Translations under genes and position numbers: made by a program
Notes under the pieces: model-generated
What the model saw: the letters and a program-made list of their open reading frames with translations, nothing else
Databases searched by the model: none
Told to the model about the DNA's origin: nothing
From: Terriglobia bacterium
GTDB taxonomy: Bacteria; Acidobacteriota; Terriglobia; Terriglobales; Acidobacteriaceae
Length of the DNA: 64,000 bases
Assembly (NCBI GenBank): GCA_020073015.1
Contig: JAIQFZ010000022.1
Location: forward strand, 1-64,000
Direction of reading: 5' to 3'
Shown: in pieces, positions 52,397-61,600 of the stretch
How the letters are laid out: each line of letters starts with the position of its first letter
How positions within the stretch are numbered: the first letter of the stretch is position 1

Positions 52397-52425
52397 TATC
52401 GTAGCTCGTAGCGGATCTGAATCGT

Positions 52426-53181
52426 ATGGAGCAACTGGCCTTTACAGCATTCCTGAACCGCCTGTTCGGCGCGCCGGTGCTGGCGCTGCTGCTGCGGCTG
52501 CACGTTCATCCCAAGCATCCTGCCACGCCCATCACGAACGCGGTTGCCATGGAAATTCTGGTCGTGCTGCTGCTGACGATCTTGTTCATCGTGCTGCGCA
52601 CGCGGCTCTCGGTGGAGCGGCCGGGCGCGCTGCAGCACACCATGGAAGGTATTTACGGGTTTGTCAATAACCTGGCGAGCGAGACGATTTCGCATCATCC
52701 GGAGAGGTTCGTCCCGTATCTGACCGCGCTCGGGCTATTCATCCTGAGCTGCAATCTGATCGGGGTGGTGCCGGGCCTGGAATCTCCAACGGCAGTGCCG
52801 ATGGTGCCGCTGGGCTGCGCGCTGTTCACGTGGTTTTACTACCATTATTACGGGGTGAGAGAGAACGGCCCCATCGGATATTTGAAGCACTTTATCGGGC
52901 CGCAAGAGGGCATGCCGTTGGCTGTCCGGTTGTTCTTGCCGATTCTGTTGTTCCCGATTGAGGTGTTCAGTCATACGGCGCGCGTCCTGTCACTGACTGT
53001 CCGTCTTTTCGCCAACATGTTCGCGGGCGAAATGGTGACCCTGGTGTTTTTCTCGCTCGTGCCGCTGGGCATCCCAATTGTGTTCGAAGGTCTGCATATC
53101 GGCGTGTCGTTGATTCAGACGTACATTTTTGTGCTGCTCGCCTGCGTTTATCTGGGAGAGGCGACGGCGCATGAGCACTAA
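52426..53181 (+). CDS. atpB: ATP synthase Fo subunit a
   Basis: This 251-residue membrane subunit forms the proton half-channels. The conserved LSLTVRLFANMFAGE helix with the essential Arg and the C-terminal IQTYIFVLLACVYLGEA block are visible. Length is normal. An inverted word repeat follows. Confidence 0.96.
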   Translation: MEQLAFTAFLNRLFGAPVLALLLRLHVHPKHPATPITNAVAMEILVVLLLTILFIVLRTRLSVERPGALQHTMEGIYGFVNNLASETISHHPERFVPYLTALGLFILSCNLIGVVPGLESPTAVPMVPLGCALFTWFYYHYYGVRENGPIGYLKHFIGPQEGMPLAVRLFLPILLFPIEVFSHTARVLSLTVRLFANMFAGEMVTLVFFSLVPLGIPIVFEGLHIGVSLIQTYIFVLLACVYLGEATAHEH

Positions 53182-53183
53182 AC

Positions 53184-53270
53184 ATCAGGTCACAGGTCAC
53201 AGGTGTCAGGTGTCAGGTCTCAGGAATTCAACTGCAAAGGTTTTCCTGAGACCTGTGACCTGTCACCTGC
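53184..53270. repeat. Word-repeat inverted pair between atpB and atpE
   Basis: The left arm (53185-53226) is built from CAGGTCACAGGTCAC and AGGTGTCAGGTGTCAGG words, and the right arm (53245-53270) is CCTGAGACCTGTGACCTGTC, an inverted partner. The two can fold as a large hairpin upstream of atpE. Confidence 0.85.
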
Positions 53271-53347
53271 CTTCAGCGTGAGGGCGTTGGCTCACTCGAG
53301 CGCGGCGCTAACCACCCACTGGGGGCAATTCATATAAGGAGAAGCAA

Positions 53348-53659
53348 ATGCGGAAATTCGTGATGTTGATGTTCGTGATGATGATGGCGTCGGTGCTGGC
53401 GGTGCCGGCGTTCGCGCAGACCGGCGGAGGCGCAGCTGGTTCAACCAACTGGGTGGCAATCACTTCTGGTTTCGCGATCGCCATCGCAGCCGGGTTGGCG
53501 GCGCAAGGGCAAGGCCGTACCGCATCGGCGGCGTGCGAAGCGCTCGGACGCAATCCGGCTGCCCGCGCGGGCATTCAGGTGGCGCTGATTCTGGGTCTGG
53601 CCTTTATCGAGTCGTTGGTGCTGTTCACGCTCGTGATTATTTTCGTGAAAGTCTTGTAG
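53348..53659 (+). CDS. atpE: ATP synthase Fo subunit c with signal-like N-terminus
   Basis: The 103-residue product has an N-terminal segment (1-24, ending PAFAQ) that looks like a signal peptide, then the two-helix c subunit. The ion-binding Glu lies in LGLAFIESLVLF. Helix 1 has Gln aligned with the Gln of known sodium c-rings and ES at the Glu position, but the Thr and Tyr that coordinate sodium in Ilyobacter are Leu and Phe here, so the ion is unclear. AAGGAG lies upstream of the start. Confidence 0.93.
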   Translation: MRKFVMLMFVMMMASVLAVPAFAQTGGGAAGSTNWVAITSGFAIAIAAGLAAQGQGRTASAACEALGRNPAARAGIQVALILGLAFIESLVLFTLVIIFVKVL

Positions 53660-53690
53660 AACCAGTCGCTCGGAGTTCGTAGTTCGTAAG

Positions 53691-53718
53691 AAAGGCCTCT
53701 GCTTCGGCGGGGGCTTTT
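53691..53718 (+). terminator. Intrinsic terminator of the atp cluster
   Basis: GGCCTCTGC and GCGGGGGCT form a stem with two G-U pairs over a stable TTCG loop, flanked by AAA and TTTT. It lies 32 bases after the atpE stop and can act on both strands. Confidence 0.85.
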
Positions 53719-53755
53719 GTATGCTTGCGCTGGGATTTCCGAGCTGCGGCTTCGA

Positions 53756-53805
53756 GCAAGCGAGGAGCGAGTGGCGAGTGGCGAGTGGCGAGCAGGGAGC
53801 CGCGA
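53756..53805. repeat. Word repeat, GCGAGTGGCGAG type
   Basis: Four to five degenerate GCGAGTG 7-mers in tandem, between the atpE terminator and the PilZ gene end. No inverted partner. Confidence 0.7.
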
Positions 53806-53833
53806 AACGTCAAGCTAAAGCCAAGAGCCTGCT

Positions 53834-56584
53834 CTACCCTTTGCGTTCGCCGTCCCAGGTATCAGAACGATTGCCGGGGGCCTTCTCCAAGGCTTCCATC
53901 AGGAGGCGGCGCAGGCGGTGGCGGCTGTCGAGGTCCATGCCGACAAACTCAAAGCCGATTTCGTTGACGCGGGCGCGGCGCAGCAGGATCTGGCCGCGGA
54001 TTTTTTTCACGCCGAGTGAGATCTCGACGTTGGCTTCGGAACCGACGCGCAAGTTGTCGTTGCGCGTACCCATTCCGCCACCCAGGCTCATTTCCCGCAT
54101 CACGATATTCGATTTTCCCCAGGAACTGGAGAGAGTGGCGGAGAGTGTGCGCGGCAGAATAATGCGATCGTAGCGGCGCTGGCGGACCCAGGGGCAGGCC
54201 GGAGCCGGATCGAGAGGAGTGATCGCCAGTTCCGCCGTTTCCAGGCCGCTGTCGCCCAGGGCTTGCGCGCCGTAGCGGGGATCGATTTTCGACAGTGCCT
54301 GCGCGGCCGCAATCCGCAGCTCGCGGTGCTGGCTGTACCCCCAGATCTTTTTGTCTTCCATGATGGAGCGCAGCACAGGAACTGCTTCGGTTTCGCGCAA
54401 GCGCCCCAGGGTTTCGACGGCTTTCAGTTGCACGAAGGGCGGCCGGGAACGAGTCTCACCCGAGGCTGCCAGTGCGATCAGACTGGAACTGGCGCTGCGG
54501 TCCAGGCTCATGCCGATTTCGTCGATCGCCTCGGGCAAGATCAGGGCATCGAGCAATTCGAGCAATTCCAGCAGCGTGCGTCCGCGATCCGGAGCAGCGC
54601 CGTAGGCGATCTGGCGTACGATGACGTCCTGGTAGAAGCGGTTAAACTCGGACATGCGCGAGGGCAGCAGTTCGAGCAGGTAGGTGACGGCCAGACGGCT
54701 GAGCAGGCCCACGGTAGACGCCGCCTGCCGCGGCTGGCCGACGCGTAACATTTCGCGCAAATCATCGACGCCGGGCTGTCCCAGTTCACTCACCAGCTCC
54801 ACGATGCGATCGCACTCGACTCGCTTCTGGGAGCGGAAGAACCGGTCGGCCAGTTGTTCCACCGCGTTTCTGGGAAGCTGCTGCAGGACGTTGACGAGTT
54901 CTTCGGGAACCTCGGTCGCGTTGATCGCCTCTTCGATCATTTCGGGCAGGCGGTTTTCGATGCCCATGCGGGAGCGCAAATCCTGAACCAGGACGGGCCG
55001 CGCCTCAGCGATACGATCGAGCGAGATACAGACTTCGGCAATCGCCTTATATTTCTTGCGGGAACACGCTTCCTGGCCAAAGCGCGTGTAGGCTGCACCG
55101 AGAAGACTTTGAATCTCGGGGTCGTTTTCCTTGCTCAGCTTCTCCGCCATGAGATCGATGGCACTGGGCATGACCTCGTCGGGCGCGCTGGCGTACAGGT
55201 CGGCAATTTGAGAAAGGCCGATGGCGGTCTTGCGCCGGGGCTCCGCATCCCTGGCGTCGAGGCAGCTGCAGTAGTTGGCCAGGATCTTGGCGGCTACTTC
55301 CTGGTCGCCGCGTTCCAGAAGCACTTCGACGAACTGGCGGATGTTGCGGGGAGGAACGCAGGCGGCCTCGCCCGAGAGCAGAACGCTTTTCTTGCCCGCT
55401 TCCGGAACCTCGGCCCAGAACATGCGATCGAGAATGTCAGCGTGGGACTCGATGAGGATGCCGGCCTTGCCCATCTTGTCTTCCTGGACGCGCAGGATCT
55501 GGCGCAGCGTGTCCATCTGCCGGCTCATGTGCTCCATCATCTGGTGCACGGCGTTGACCTTGACTTCGCCCTTTGAATAACGGTCGAGGGCGAACTTGAT
55601 GGCCATATGCTCCGCGGCCTTCATCAGCAGCGGAGTGTCGCTGGCCTCCTGATCGTGCGAGACCTGGGCGGCCAAAGATTCGAGTAACCCTGCGAGGTTA
55701 ACTTTCGCGCCTTCCGGGGCCCTGCCGAGTTCGATCTTAAGATTTTCCGGGGAAGCGTTGGGATCCTGCATGGCCTGGCCAAAATGCGTGAGCAGGCGGA
55801 TGGTCTGGATCACTTCCTCTTCCTGCAAGGCAACGACGCCGCCCTTCCAGGCTGGACCGCCGCCACTGCCGCCGCGTCCCGTTCCTGTGCCGCCACCCCC
55901 GCCACTGCCGGTACCGCTGCTCCCGTTACCACCACCACCGGGAATGGGAACTGTGGGGACACTGCCCAGCGGTGCGCCGCCGGGTTCGCCGGATCCTCCG
56001 GAGTTTGCTCCCTGCGCGGCGGCGATCAACTGCAGCAGTTTCTGCGGATCGTTGAGCCACTGCTTGAACTCCGGTCCCAGCGACTGGGCCGCGATCTGGG
56101 CCGCGATGGAGATTTCTCCCGTGGCCGGATCGGCTGCGACGAACTTCACTTCGTTGATGCGGATGGAAGAATTCTTGTTGTCGCCCAGCGCGTCCTTGAT
56201 CTGTTTGGCGAAGTCCTGCGCCTTGGATCCGCCCATGGCGAACGCGCGCACCAGGCGGGTGAAGTCGTCGAGCGTGACCTTGTTCGAAAAATGAATGCTG
56301 GCCAGTCCCGCCGCTGTCAACAATTGGGCGAAAGTGCGCTCGGCTTGGCCGGTGCTGAGCGGGATACCGTCGAGCAGAAGTTTGTTGTCTGAGACGCCCA
56401 GCAGGAAGCCGTTATCTCCCCCAAGCGCCTGTTGCAACTCAGCCCAAGTCGTCTGGAACTGCCCTTCGGTGCGCTTGTGATTCACTCCATACAGCCGGGT
56501 GTACTTGACTAGAATGTTGAGGCTGTGAATGAACGCCCGCGCGGACGCGCTGCGGCCGGCTTCATTTTGGGCGGCGGTCGAGAT
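53834..56584 (-). CDS. PilZ-domain protein with HEAT-like helical repeats, probable AUC start
   Basis: The last 110 residues form a PilZ c-di-GMP-binding domain: RxxxR (RRYDR) and EMSLGGG, where the canonical Asp/Asn is Glu. Before it is a long helical, HEAT-like region (about 300-750) and, nearer the N-terminus, a Gly-rich linker. The usual start would be GTG 56485 (883 residues). Upstream codons continue protein-like (RAFIHSLNILVKYTRLYG) with no ATG, GTG or TTG, back to an ATC at 56584 six bases after AGGAGG. I therefore extend the gene to that codon, giving 916 residues. The role is probably c-di-GMP-dependent control of motility or secretion, by inference. Confidence 0.8.
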   Translation of the reverse strand: MSTAAQNEAGRSASARAFIHSLNILVKYTRLYGVNHKRTEGQFQTTWAELQQALGGDNGFLLGVSDNKLLLDGIPLSTGQAERTFAQLLTAAGLASIHFSNKVTLDDFTRLVRAFAMGGSKAQDFAKQIKDALGDNKNSSIRINEVKFVAADPATGEISIAAQIAAQSLGPEFKQWLNDPQKLLQLIAAAQGANSGGSGEPGGAPLGSVPTVPIPGGGGNGSSGTGSGGGGGTGTGRGGSGGGPAWKGGVVALQEEEVIQTIRLLTHFGQAMQDPNASPENLKIELGRAPEGAKVNLAGLLESLAAQVSHDQEASDTPLLMKAAEHMAIKFALDRYSKGEVKVNAVHQMMEHMSRQMDTLRQILRVQEDKMGKAGILIESHADILDRMFWAEVPEAGKKSVLLSGEAACVPPRNIRQFVEVLLERGDQEVAAKILANYCSCLDARDAEPRRKTAIGLSQIADLYASAPDEVMPSAIDLMAEKLSKENDPEIQSLLGAAYTRFGQEACSRKKYKAIAEVCISLDRIAEARPVLVQDLRSRMGIENRLPEMIEEAINATEVPEELVNVLQQLPRNAVEQLADRFFRSQKRVECDRIVELVSELGQPGVDDLREMLRVGQPRQAASTVGLLSRLAVTYLLELLPSRMSEFNRFYQDVIVRQIAYGAAPDRGRTLLELLELLDALILPEAIDEIGMSLDRSASSSLIALAASGETRSRPPFVQLKAVETLGRLRETEAVPVLRSIMEDKKIWGYSQHRELRIAAAQALSKIDPRYGAQALGDSGLETAELAITPLDPAPACPWVRQRRYDRIILPRTLSATLSSSWGKSNIVMREMSLGGGMGTRNDNLRVGSEANVEISLGVKKIRGQILLRRARVNEIGFEFVGMDLDSRHRLRRLLMEALEKAPGNRSDTWDGERKG

Positions 56585-56778
56585 GGCGGACCTCCTCGTT
56601 CCTAGGGAGTTCGTGTTTAAGCCTAAGCCGGAAAGTGACCTAATGCACGATTACGGAGGTAATTGGATGCCCCGGGGCTGATACGCAGAGTGAGCCGAAA
56701 GGAGGTGTCCCAATGGGTGGGGCGCAGGGGCGCGGTACACTGGGTGACACGGCACGCCGTGTGCCGACACGGGTCCTC

Positions 56779-57531
56779 ATGCAAATCCGCGTGCTTTTCT
56801 TTGGGGTGCTACAAGAACTGGTGGGGCGATCGAGTGACACCATCGAACTGCCCGAAGGGGCGAGGGTTGAGGCTGTGCTCCGCCATTACTCGCGGCAGGC
56901 CCCGCGTTTTGAGGCGATGCTGCCGTCCTTGGCGCTTTCTGTGAACCAGGAATATTCCAGGGCAGACGTGGTTTTGCTGCCAGGCGACGAAGTGGCGTTC
57001 TTGCCGCCCGTGAGTGGCGGAGCACCGGAATCTGGGACGGCGCGAGATGAAGTGCTCCTGGTGCGCGAGCCGATTGCGGCGCAGGCGGTCATCAAGAGAT
57101 TCAAGCTGCCGGAAGATGGCGCGGCGGTAATTTTTGACGGCGTGGTGCGGAACAACACGCGCGGGCGGCGCACACTCTATCTCGACTATGAAGCCTATGA
57201 AGCCATGGCCCTGACGAAGATGGCAGCCCTGGCGGAAGAGTCGCGAGCGCGCTTCGGCGTGCGGCAGGTGGCCCTGGTACATCGGTTGGGCCGGTTGCAG
57301 ATTGGCGAGACGAGCGTGCTGATCGTGGTCGCCTCGGCCCACCGCGGCCCGGCGTTTGAGGCGTGCCGGTGGATCATCGACACGCTGAAGAAAACGGTGC
57401 CGATCTGGAAGAAGGAGTACTTCGAGGATGGCGCGGTGTGGGCCGACGGAGAGCCGTTTCCCGAAGAAATTCGGCGTCCGGCAGGCACGGCGGGGGAGCA
57501 GCCCGCATCCAAAGGAACATCCCGCATATGA
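56779..57531 (+). CDS. MoaD-MoaE fusion, molybdopterin synthase
   Basis: This 250-residue fusion carries a MoaD-like ubiquitin-fold domain (1-81, ending VSGG with Gly80-Gly81 inside the chain) and a MoaE domain (about 89-230) with VVRNNTRGR, VHRLGRLQIGE and VPIWKKEYF. MoaD needs a free C-terminal Gly-Gly for thiocarboxylation, so cleavage after Gly81 is expected, as for M. tuberculosis MoaX. The start ATG 56779 fits MoaD. An in-frame ATG at 56713 with GGAGG seven bases upstream would add 22 residues, so the start is uncertain. The stop overlaps the next gene by four bases. Confidence 0.9.
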   Translation: MQIRVLFFGVLQELVGRSSDTIELPEGARVEAVLRHYSRQAPRFEAMLPSLALSVNQEYSRADVVLLPGDEVAFLPPVSGGAPESGTARDEVLLVREPIAAQAVIKRFKLPEDGAAVIFDGVVRNNTRGRRTLYLDYEAYEAMALTKMAALAEESRARFGVRQVALVHRLGRLQIGETSVLIVVASAHRGPAFEACRWIIDTLKKTVPIWKKEYFEDGAVWADGEPFPEEIRRPAGTAGEQPASKGTSRI

Positions 57532-58436
57532 AGCGAGCCTATCTGGCCCTCATGGTTCTCGGTTGCGCCCTGGCGGCGGCGCAGGAACCGGAAACCACAC
57601 TCAAGGTGGACGTCAAGCTGGTGAACGTGTTCGTGACGGTCACCGACAGCCACGGCGCTCCGGTGGGCAGCCTGCAGAAGGAAAATTTTCTGCTCAAGGA
57701 AGATGGCAAGGAGCAGAAGATCGCGATCTTCGACCGCGAATCGGAACTGCCGCTTTCAATCGTGCTGGCGGTGGATACGAGTTTGAGCACTAGGAAGGAC
57801 TTGCCGCTCGAGCTCGCGTCGGCGCGCAAGTTTGCGCACACCATTCTGCGTCCGCAGGACGGCCTGTCGCTCTACAAGTTCAGCGAAGAAGTCAACGAGG
57901 TGGTGCCGTTCACCTCCGACCTGAAGCGGATTGATGCGGGCATCGATCGCATCCGCAACGGCGCGGCGACGGCGCTCTATGACGCGGTGTTCCTGGGATC
58001 GAGGGCGCTGGGCAAGCGGCAGGGAAGAAAGGTGATGGTCGTGATCACCGATGGCGGAGACACGGTCAGCCAGGTTGATTACCAGCAGGCGCTGCGGGCG
58101 GCCGAGGAAGCGGAGGCGATCATCTACAGCATCATTGTTGTGCCGATCGAAGCGAGCGCCGGGCGCGACACCGGCGGCGAACATGCTCTGATTCAGATTT
58201 CCGGAGACACGGGCGGGAAGTATTACTACGCCACCTCGCTGGCGCAACTGGACGAAGCCTTCCGCAAGATCAGCGATGAACTGCGCACGCAGTATCTGCT
58301 GGCCTACTATCCTTCGCAGCGCTATTCCGATTCGGAGTTCCGGCGGATCCAGGTGGACTTGGCGAAAGCGCCGGCGGGGGTGGGCTATCAGGCGCGCTAC
58401 CGGGCGGGGTACTACACCACCAAGGGCGATTGGTAG
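57528..58436 (+). CDS. Secreted VWFA-related acidobacterial-type protein
   Basis: This 302-residue product has a signal peptide (1-18) and a von Willebrand A domain with the metal-binding DxSxS (Asp83, Ser85, Ser87) in VLAVDTSLSTRK. The N-terminal LKVDVKLVNVFVTVTDSHG segment and the C-terminal YYPSQRYSDSEFRRIQVDL are typical of VWFA-related proteins that are abundant in Acidobacteriota. The ATG overlaps the MoaD-MoaE stop by four bases. Function is unknown, likely adhesion or protein contacts in the envelope. Confidence 0.9.
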   Translation: MKRAYLALMVLGCALAAAQEPETTLKVDVKLVNVFVTVTDSHGAPVGSLQKENFLLKEDGKEQKIAIFDRESELPLSIVLAVDTSLSTRKDLPLELASARKFAHTILRPQDGLSLYKFSEEVNEVVPFTSDLKRIDAGIDRIRNGAATALYDAVFLGSRALGKRQGRKVMVVITDGGDTVSQVDYQQALRAAEEAEAIIYSIIVVPIEASAGRDTGGEHALIQISGDTGGKYYYATSLAQLDEAFRKISDELRTQYLLAYYPSQRYSDSEFRRIQVDLAKAPAGVGYQARYRAGYYTTKGDW

Positions 58437-58637
58437 GCGGGCAGGCGTAGGAAGCCTGATCCACACTCTGGAACCCCCGTTCTCAAAAACCTATACATCG
58501 CCCCGGGGAAGTGGGCGCATCTAGTAAACTGTTCTATTCCATTGCGGTTGAAAACCAAGACCTTAGATGCGGGACCCCTGCCGGTTCCCACTTGCGGTTC
58601 TGCTCCCAGGAGATGCACTTTGTTCAATTGGTCGGGT

Positions 58638-61600
58638 ATGCAACGACGCTGGCTTGCCCATTTTGTGTTTACGGGCCTGTGCCTTCCTCTTTTTCTCACT
58701 TGCCTCTGTTTGGCTTTAGTGGCCCAGGCGGGAGCACAGGAGACGCCGGCTCCGGGTACCGGGACGATTCAGGGCACGGTCCGGGACTCGGACGGCAATC
58801 CGATCGAGGGGGCCCGCGTGGCGTTCCACTCCAAGGACACCGAGACCGGCGGCCAGACTCGCTCGGCGAAGGACGGCTCGTACGCCTCCGAGGCGCTGCC
58901 GCCGGGCGTGTACACGGTCCGGGCGGATGCGCAGGACTATCTTCTGGCTGAGACGCCGGTCACGGTGCAAGCGGGCGCGGCGGCTGCGGCTGATTTCAAA
59001 CTGGAAGAGATTAATCCCGGCCCGGCGCGGCTGGAGACCAAGATTGCAGGGGATGCGGCCAACACGCTACCCATCAATGGACGGAATTATCTGAGCGCAG
59101 CTCGCATTGAGGCGGGCACGCAAGTGGTCGATGGCGCAGTCCTCGATCCGGGGAAGAGCGGGTTCCAGGCGATCTCGATCAATGGCCTCTGGGGACGCAC
59201 GACGCACTACGACGTGGACCAGGTGGAGTCGATGGATGAGACGCGGGGCGCATCGACGCTGGCCCTGCCGTCCGAGGCGGTGAGCGAGGTGACGATTACG
59301 CGCGCTACCCCGGAGGTGTATCAGTCGCTGAATGCGGCGGGAGCGGTCAACATCACCACGCGCTCGGGCACCGACGAGTGGCACGGCAATCTGTTCGGCA
59401 ATTATCGCGACCGGCGCGCGGGGCTTGCGGGATTCCCCTCGGGCGATCCAAAGTACAGCCGGCAGCACTATGGATTTGGCGTCGGCGGAGCGGTGATCAA
59501 GGACAAGGCGTTCCTGTTCCTGAGCGGCGAACGCTTCAAGCAGGACGGCCAGCTGCCCTTTTACCAGGGCTTCCCGTACGCATTCTTAAACCTGCGGGAC
59601 GCTTCCGATCGCGACAACATGCTGACCGCGCGTCTGGACTACAACCTTTCCGAGAACGCGAAGTGGTTCGTGCGGCTGAGCTACGACAATGCGAAGCAGT
59701 TTGGGCCAACCGATAGCTGGTCGAAGTTTCAGGACCAGGTGAATGTTCCGGCGGCGGTGGTTGGGTTGGACTGGAACCAAGGGCGGTTTGCGCACAGTGG
59801 GCGGTTTGGATACCAGAAGCTGGTGAACGCGATCAATCCAGCGTTTGGGCAAGACTCGCTGCTCGTGCCTAACCACAGTGCGATTCATGAGCAGATTGGA
59901 TCGTTTGCGCTGGGGCCGAGCAACGCGGGTCCGCGGCAGACGATCCAGCGCGATCTGTTTGGGCGCTACGACGGCCGCACGAACTATCGCGGTGTTCATA
60001 CGCTGCGCTTCGGGGGCGCGGTTCATCGCATCACGCAGGGCGATTTCTATTCGCCAGGACTGAGTGGGCCGTCGGTGACGAGTTCGAACGGACTGGATGT
60101 AATCAATGCGATCAACAGCAACCCAAGTCCGTTCCTGCTGCCGGGCGGAGCGGAGAATCCGCTGAACTATCCGGTCGGGACCTTCACGATTTACAACGGG
60201 CTGGGAAACTTCAGCGAGAAGTCGGCGTTCAACCACTCAACGGGCGGGCATCTCGATACGCGGCTCGAGGGCTACGTGGCGGATACCTTCCAGGTGTTTC
60301 CGAACTTGAATGTGACGGTCGGTGTGAACTACGTTCGGGACACCGGGCGCTTGAATAGCGATTTGGCGGCGACCCCGTGCTCGGCCATCAATACGACGAT
60401 TGTGACGGCACCGCCGTGTTCGGGGAGCGCGGGGATTCTCGATCTGTTCGGTAATGTTCCGGGACAGGGGCTCAGTGTGCACCATCCCAACTTTGACTTC
60501 GCACCGCAGGCGGGCATCGCGTGGGATCCGGGACACAATGGACGGACGGTGGTGCGCGCGAGTGGCGGCATGTTCTTCGACAATTTTCTCATGCAGAACG
60601 CGTATCAGGACCGGATTAACCGGTTGTCGAATGGGCAATACGCTCGCAGCTTGACGCTGTGTCCGACGGGAACGGTGCTGTTTCCGGACAGCGCCAGCGT
60701 CAAGGACGTTGTGAGTTCCATAGACGGGCTCGATATCGCCACCCAAATCTGTGGCCAGCCGCTGGGAGCCACCATGATGCCAAATGGGGGCGAGCCGCCG
60801 GTGGTCGTAGCGGACGCAATCCAGGCCCTGCAAACCGCGTTCGTAGCAAGCCAATCCACGGTGACAAGCGGGGCGAATGTGTATTCGTTGGCCAACAGCC
60901 TGGCGAATTTTGGAGGAATGCTGGCGCCGACGTACAAAACGCCGCGCGTGGTTCACATGAGTCTCGGACTGCAGCGCGCGATCGGCGAGCACAGTTCGTT
61001 CTCGATCGACTACGTGCGGCAGATCGGCACGCAGCTTCCGCTGGGGATCGACACGAATCATGTGGGCGACACGCGGTATCTGACCGACGGCAGCGATCCC
61101 AATCCGGCGAACAACACGTACAAGGCGGAACTGGATGCGATCAATGCGACGGTGGCGGCGAAGGGGCTGTCGGGGTTGTGCCCGCAAGCGACCTCGGCGG
61201 GTAGCAGCTCGCAAGCGGCAGTGAACTGCTACCTACAAAACGTTGTGGCTGCGAGCATCGCGGATTTTGCGCGCCAAGGGCTGGATTCCTCCAATGCGTT
61301 TTGTGGTCCGTTTCCGTGTGCGGTGTTGCAGAAACAGAACTTGGCAGGTGAGCCGCTGAAAGCCTCTTTCGGCGGGATCAATCCGGCGGTGGGATCGAAC
61401 ATCATGTTCTTTCCGACCGGGCGATCGAAGTACCAGGGTGTGAATGTTGGTCTCAAGACGTCGGGTGAGAATCTTGTGCGCGGAGTGCGGCACTGGGATC
61501 TGGCGTTCTCGTACACCTACTCGGCCTATGAGAGCAACATCGCCTCGCCCAACGGCAGCGGGGGCGACTATTCGGTGTTGCCGGTGGCCTTGGACTACGT

